A stretch of DNA of 64,000 nt from Tetragonia tetragonoides (taxonomy: Eukaryota; Streptophyta; Magnoliopsida; Caryophyllales; Aizoaceae). Location: the NCBI GenBank assembly GCA_038025085.1, contig CM076154.1, positions 15,846,001-15,910,000 on the forward strand. Direction: 5' to 3'. A model generated the notes under the pieces. The model ran no database searches. It saw only the letters and a list, made by a program, of their open reading frames with translations, and had not been told where the DNA came from. The translations under genes were made by a program, and so were the position numbers. Of the stretch, positions 59,381 to 64,000 are shown one piece after another; the stretch's first letter is position 1; every line of letters starts with the position of its first letter.

Positions 59381-59400
59381 TAAACAAGGGTCGGAAGGAG
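59381..59400. other. Isolated mariner/Stowaway-like terminus
   Basis: TAAACAAGGGTCGGAAGGAG followed by TA resembles a right-hand Stowaway/mariner end (…GGAGGGAG-TA). No matching left end was found. It could be the far end of the mariner-like element whose transposase remnant lies at 53-54.5 kb. Confidence 0.35.
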
Positions 59401-60011
59401 TAGTAAAAACACAAGTAAAAATTTGATGTCTACACCTCCCAAGTAAAAAAAAACAAATTAAATCATACATACCAATTGAAATTAGAACCTAAAAGGCAAT
59501 TAAACCCAAAAGATTACACAATTCTTTTTTAACTTTTTACTACAAACCAATTTGGTACCTCGTACAATTTATTTTGACAGAATACCAATATCTAGCCTAA
59601 TACCTGTGTAGACTTATTATAAATTATCATATATAAAATTTCAAGAGTTCTCACATTGCTTTCCACCTATTTAAAATCAATCTCCCTTGAGTATTGGGTA
59701 TGTGATCATCTCTCATTTAACCCACTCAACTTTCTTTAAAACTTAAAAGATAATAATAAAAGGAAAAACTTACCCAAATGTAAAACAAGCAAGTAAAAAG
59801 TGAACAGAAAGGAAACAAATCATTATCATTTCGTTTAAAAAATAAAAGACAAGTAAACCTTACCTGATTTTCGCCCAACAAAGGAGAGAAACTTAAGAAT
59901 AATAAAATAAAATAAAAAAGAGAAGGAAAGAAATAGGGTGTGGTAGCAATTATTTGGATAAATGGGCACATTAAGACTTGTACTTTGCCAAAAAATCACA
60001 ATAATAACCTA

Positions 60012-61257
60012 TACTTTCAAATACCACAATAAGGACCTATGACTTGCCACAACCGGTTACCCAATCTTCCTCCAGTTTTCAAGGTAAGTTTAGATTAAAA
60101 TAATAAAGTGGGGACCACCAAAAATCATACTTTTCACAATTAAATACACCTTCAATTAATACGGAGTAACCCATTTTATTTCTCTCCTCTCCTCTTCTCA
60201 TTTTCCTGTTCCAAATGCTCTGGGATCATATGACACCATTAAAACCGATCACCATCCCAATCAGAAAAATGTAGCACAATAACCAAATTTATTAAGATAA
60301 AAATAATAATGAAACAAATCCCACATATCCCTTTTCTCACTTCCAGTTCATTTAAACTCCATAACTAAACATCATGAGAACAACAAAGAATCAAAACCTA
60401 GTAGCAAATCAATTTATACAATAACCAAACTTACCATCGCCAAGCACGAATCATCCCACAAACAACGCCTATTTGCTCACATTATCTTTCCTCCCTAGAT
60501 CCCCAATTATCTGGAAAATCCACTTAAAACCGACGCATCTTACAAACCCACTGAAATTCGACGGATTATACCCAAATCCAATTGATAATTAAGCTGAAAT
60601 CAACCCACCAACCACCACTTTGACACACAAATGAGCAAGACCCCAATTTTCGCTTTGAGTACCTGTACCCGTGTTGTTTGCAACTGAACTACGTACCCTT
60701 TTAAATTCAAGCAAAATACCCAATCGGGTATAATCTCTATATCTCTAATTTGATACTCTTGAGATGAAATCGGGGTGATATTATAGAAATTGAGTAAACA
60801 AGGAATAGATACTCAAAAAATTTCTATGGAGAGGGAGGGAGATGAAGTTCAATCCGAATTTTTTTTTTTTGGTCTTCGATTAACATAATTATCACTATTT
60901 TTGGATTTTTCCATAATTGAAAAGAGAAATCAACAATCAAAAAGTAGTAAGGGAGAAGAAGAAAGAGAACTAAGGAAAGAAGGATGGAGTAGAAGGCATT
61001 AATGGAGTCAAAGGGATGAAAAGAAGGTTCCAGTGGGGGAGCAATGAAGCATGGTTTCTACTTGCTAGAAGAGAGAAAGGTCTGGATTTGGTAGGAGAAA
61101 ATGGTGGGTATGTTGAGTTTAGTTGTTTACAAAACTGGGTTGCTTTCCTTTTTGCGTCCCGCTTAATTTTTTTAATATAAAGCTGCATTGAAAATTGTTT
61201 TAGAAGGTGGTAACCGGTTGTAGCAAGTTATAGGTCATTATTGTGGTATTTTTAAAG
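60012..61257. mobile_element. Element with ~48-bp terminal inverted repeats, ~1.25 kb
   Basis: AAATACCACAATAAGGACCT...AACCGGTTACC at 60019-60062 is inverted at 61209-61252 (GGTAACCGGTTGTAGCAAGT...) with few mismatches. The interior is AT-rich with GGAG/GAGA tracts near 60830-61080. No transposase or clear gene is inside. Superfamily unknown; long ends would fit a Mutator-like or foldback element. Confidence 0.6.
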
Positions 61258-62037
61258 TAGAGTTTCTGACTTGCCCTTTTATCCCAATTATTTTCGTAAC
61301 ATCATTGATTGATTCATTGTGGCCTATACGGGTATTTCCCTTCAATAATCTACAAATTTTGCCTAAATTTTTTTGTATATTTATTAGCGTTTTTATTTTT
61401 ATTTTTATGTGACATACTATTTTCACTTTTCTTATATGAGATTCGCTTTATGTATTTGATGATTTAGCGATTATAATCTAGATGCACTATTTTGTTATGA
61501 GTCCCACATTGAAAGAAAAGAAAAAATAGAGTGAGTAATGAACATCATATCATATTTATAAACATATAACGAGGTCCTTATTCATGTGATGCTGACACGT
61601 GGGACGCCACATAGCGAGCCACGTCGTGTAGGCATAAGCTAATTTTCCTTTCTTTTCTTCTTCTTTGCATATATACGTGCACGTGCGTGTTGACGACGTG
61701 CAACTTGTAATTTGTGTTCGGGACGTGTGTGGTGGCGAGGCAGGGAGATCTCTTGGAACCATCTAGTGATCATTATGATATCTTGTATTAAGAAGTAGTA
61801 TAACTAATTTGAAAAGTGTAAAACGCTAAGTACTTTAATTTACTATTATATAATAATAGTATTATCTTTCGATTTTATTAAAGTCTTAATTTAGTTTTAG
61901 TTCCTTTTTACTTTCTAATCATCTTCTGCCTTGTACTTACTCTGGTAAGTACAGCGGTAACACTCCGGTATGAGTATCACCAATCTGATTTATTAGCTAA
62001 AGTATAAGTAAATTAGGTGGTATTAATATTGGTGTGT
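61258..62037. other. Gene-free stretch with a cluster of ACGT-core motifs
   Basis: 61590-61735 contains CACGTGGG, CCACGTCG, TACGTGCACGTGCG, GACGACGTG and GGACGTGTG, i.e. many G-box/ABRE-like words. This resembles a stress-responsive promoter, but no gene adjoins it. Confidence 0.4.
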
Positions 62038-62230
62038 TACACTCCACGTCTTTCGCGAAGTGAATTTTGCTGTGAATTGGGTCGCCAATTGTAAGTTTTA
62101 TATGTCTACCAATTTCTACATTTTAGATGTTCCCCTTGAGGATTTTTCTCCCATTTCGTTTGATGACAATATAGGTCGTGCTACAATCTCTAAGCAAGTT
62201 ACAAATACCACAACAAGGGAGAATTAAGAA
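62038..62230 (+). pseudogene. LINE RNase H end (copy 1)
   Basis: The frame reads LHVFREVNFAVNWVANCKF ... LDVPLEDFSPISFDDNIG. This is the last helix of the RNase H domain (H..RE.N..A..) and the short C-terminal tail of plant LINE ORF2. The Asp expected after Ala is Asn here. Confidence 0.65.
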
Positions 62231-62254
62231 TTTGTCTATAGTTAAGAATTATTA

Positions 62255-62640
62255 GTTTCCAAATGCACTCAAGATCAACATCATTGCTACAGTCCTTGAC
62301 AATGCCATTATAAGCTTCCTTAAAGGAGAACTTACCATTCCAAACAAAGGAACAAGTGGGGTGTTTGAATAATGTTTAAAATGTTATAAGAGATGGAGTA
62401 AAAACCCAAATAGTGTTAATAAAGCAATTGGAGACACTGAGTGTCTCTTCACCTCTATTGAGAAGACCATAAATGGATTCCCTTAAGGGACCATGTCCAG
62501 TTCAATCGTCGAGATAAAAGCCCAAAATAAGGCAATGTTCTTATTTCCTAATATCCAAGTCATGCCTTTAAAAAAGAAGTCCCAACCAGCTTGAACGTTT
62601 TGCCAAGTGGATGAACATTTTTCACATGGTACAAAACTTA
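62255..62640 (-). pseudogene. LINE fragment (region after reverse transcriptase)
   Basis: On the minus strand, WDFFFKGMTWILGNKKNI corresponds to the W....G..W.IGNG..I block, and VWNGKFSFKEAYNGIVKDC to the pre-zf-RVT block of plant LINEs. It has frameshifts and stops. Confidence 0.6.
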
Positions 62641-62904
62641 TTGTGTTGGACTTAGTCCATGGTGTTGCCGGGTTTGGGTCAATTCAGATAACGGGTGTTG
62701 TTGGGTATCAGGTTGGACTGGGTCAAGTCGGATCAGTTTTGTATAATAATAATTGACACATTTATAGATGTCGGACGGGTCTCATATCATATTGGAGGTT
62801 GATATAAGGGCTTTGTTTGTACTCTGCGAGAAAACCCGGATCCTTGGAACCATCACTACTACCTTATTACGCAATGTCATACCTATTGGTTGATTAAGTT
62901 TGAG

Positions 62905-63060
62905 AAGTTGGTATCCTCCATGTCTTTCGTGAGGTGAATTTCGCTGCGGATTGGGTCGTCAATTTTATATGTCTATCAATTTCTGCATTTTAGATGATCC
63001 CCTTGAGGATTTTTCTCCTATTTTGTTTGATGGCAATATATGCCGTGCTAGGCAACCTAC
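62905..63060 (+). pseudogene. LINE RNase H end (copy 2)
   Basis: LHVFREVNFAADWVVNF keeps the H..RE.N..AD motif. It is closely related to copy 1 at 62038 and shares its downstream sequence. Confidence 0.65.
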
Positions 63061-63274
63061 CATTTCTATTAATGAACACATAAGGGATCCACACTCTTCA
63101 TAAAAAATAATAATAATTCCAACAATACAACACACCTAATCGTTGACCCTTGTTTACTATCATCACCCTTATCGTATGAAAAATTAGAGCAGATAGCTAG
63201 TCACTCCTCAATATCACTCCACTAACCCCTTATCTATCTATTGTCTGTTTTTCCACTGCTTTGCTTCCCAATTG

Positions 63275-63545
63275 AGCAAGGTTTCTTTTTTTTATTCTTC
63301 TTCTTCTTAATGATAGATTAAATAAAATTAACCAGTTACAATCTGAGAGAAAATAATGCAGCTAGATTCCTGCCTGATCATATCCAAACACTCAACAAAA
63401 GGCAAGCTTGATGTAACTAAAGTATTACAATCAGATTTGAGTGAATGCAAGGTTTAGCAATGGCATCAGCCACTTGATTCCTCTCCCCAGATGAGTGCCA
63501 CAGTTTACTAGAATCCGTAGTAACCATGAGGTCATTCTAACAGTA
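63275..63545 (-). pseudogene. LINE RNase H end and 3' tail
   Basis: The minus strand reads LWHSSGERNQVADAIAKPC (RNase H C-terminus H..GERN..AD.IAK) and then a 3' tail ending in a pyrimidine-rich run on the plus strand (63285-63308). Confidence 0.6.
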
Positions 63546-63641
63546 GATCCAATATTTAACAGTTGAATAGTGGAATAGGGCACCATAGTTACCTATCAAC
63601 TAATATAGGTCTCGTTGCTCCATTACAATCCTAAACTATTA

Positions 63642-64000
63642 GGGGGCGTTTGGTACAGGGTAATCAAGAAAGGGAAAAGCAATGATAACCCTGATTACCC
63701 TTTGCAAGTGTTTGTTTCGAAAATACGCGAATCCTATTCCCCATTTTCCAGATTCAAATTACCCCAAAGTGGGTAATCTTCATTCCAGGCCTCCACCCAG
63801 GTATTTCAATTCCCCCAAATCCGTGCTCCACTCTCAAGCCGACCTCTGTCCTTATTTTTCTGCAAGTCTGCAACTGGTGGCCACTGATTTTTACATATCT
63901 TTCTCTCTCTACATAAAAAGCTTGAAATTGTGTTTTTGTTTAAATAAATCATCAATTGATTTTACTGGTGCCCATAAAAAGCATGAGGAACAAGATGATA
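63642..64000. mobile_element. MITE left end, probably PIF/Harbinger (runs to window edge)
   Basis: TTA at 63639-63641 is followed by GGGGGCGTTTGGTACAGGGT. GGGTAATC is soon repeated inverted (GATTACCC) near 63690 and 63775. The right end is not visible, so extent and class are uncertain. Confidence 0.4.

Noticed and set aside
1..64000. CRISPR arrays, operons, rRNA or canonical tRNA genes
   Set aside because: None seen. The tRNA-like A/B boxes belong to SINEs, and the regular repeats are microsatellites, minisatellites or transposon subterminal repeats.

Overview
This is a plant nuclear DNA window, eudicot by its gene families and gene structure: short exons, long AT-rich introns, P-class PPR, GTE bromodomain, B3 and DUF707 genes, and many plant-type transposons. 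The DUF4283 ORF, the tRNA-derived SINEs and the mix of MITEs would fit Caryophyllales/Amaranthaceae, but I cannot fix the species from sequence alone.

Left part (1-12.2 kb). A partial DUF4283 protein runs off the left edge (minus). At 3953-10112 lies the most unusual locus. The 5' exon of a GTE-type bromodomain gene ends at 4242 and resumes, in frame, at 8641. Between them sits a 4.4-kb CACTA (En/Spm) transposon that has lost its left end but keeps its right terminus and a TAC target duplication. Downstream, the GTE coding sequence is fused in frame to the B3 DNA-binding domain of a neighbouring gene family. The result is an open three-exon frame joining most of a bromodomain, an alanine/arginine-rich helix and a B3 domain. 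A broken 3' fragment of a DUF707 gene follows on the minus strand.

Middle (12.2-26.5 kb). Two intact single-exon B3 genes (15132-16061 and 25581-26522) are paralogues of the fused B3 domain. Both have upstream DNA rich in AACGG cores and E2F-like sites. Between them are a LINE remnant, a P-class PPR gene (21599-23422, minus) and an unrecognised small ORF (24448-24807, minus) divergent from the third B3 gene.

26.9-42 kb. Two tandem, intact 14-exon DUF707 genes lie on the minus strand. Their exon lengths match in 13 of 14 exons, and both use a non-canonical GC donor at intron 12. LINE and SINE pieces occupy their introns. The arrangement B3(+) convergent with DUF707(-) occurs at 25.6-33.4 kb and, broken, at 9.4-12.2 kb, so I infer that this module was duplicated.

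Right part (42-64 kb). I recognise no intact host gene here. The DNA is layered mobile elements: a Stowaway MITE, a probable solo LTR, a tRNA-derived SINE, a decayed mariner-like transposase, a MULE-like inverted-repeat element with a striking GC-skew flip, a non-autonomous CACTA with an identifiable empty site, a ~1.25-kb inverted-repeat element, and several LINE 3' ends.

All splice sites and domain calls are read by eye. Exon joins in the DUF707 genes and the fusion are supported by unbroken frames and by agreement between paralogues. No expression or database evidence was available.
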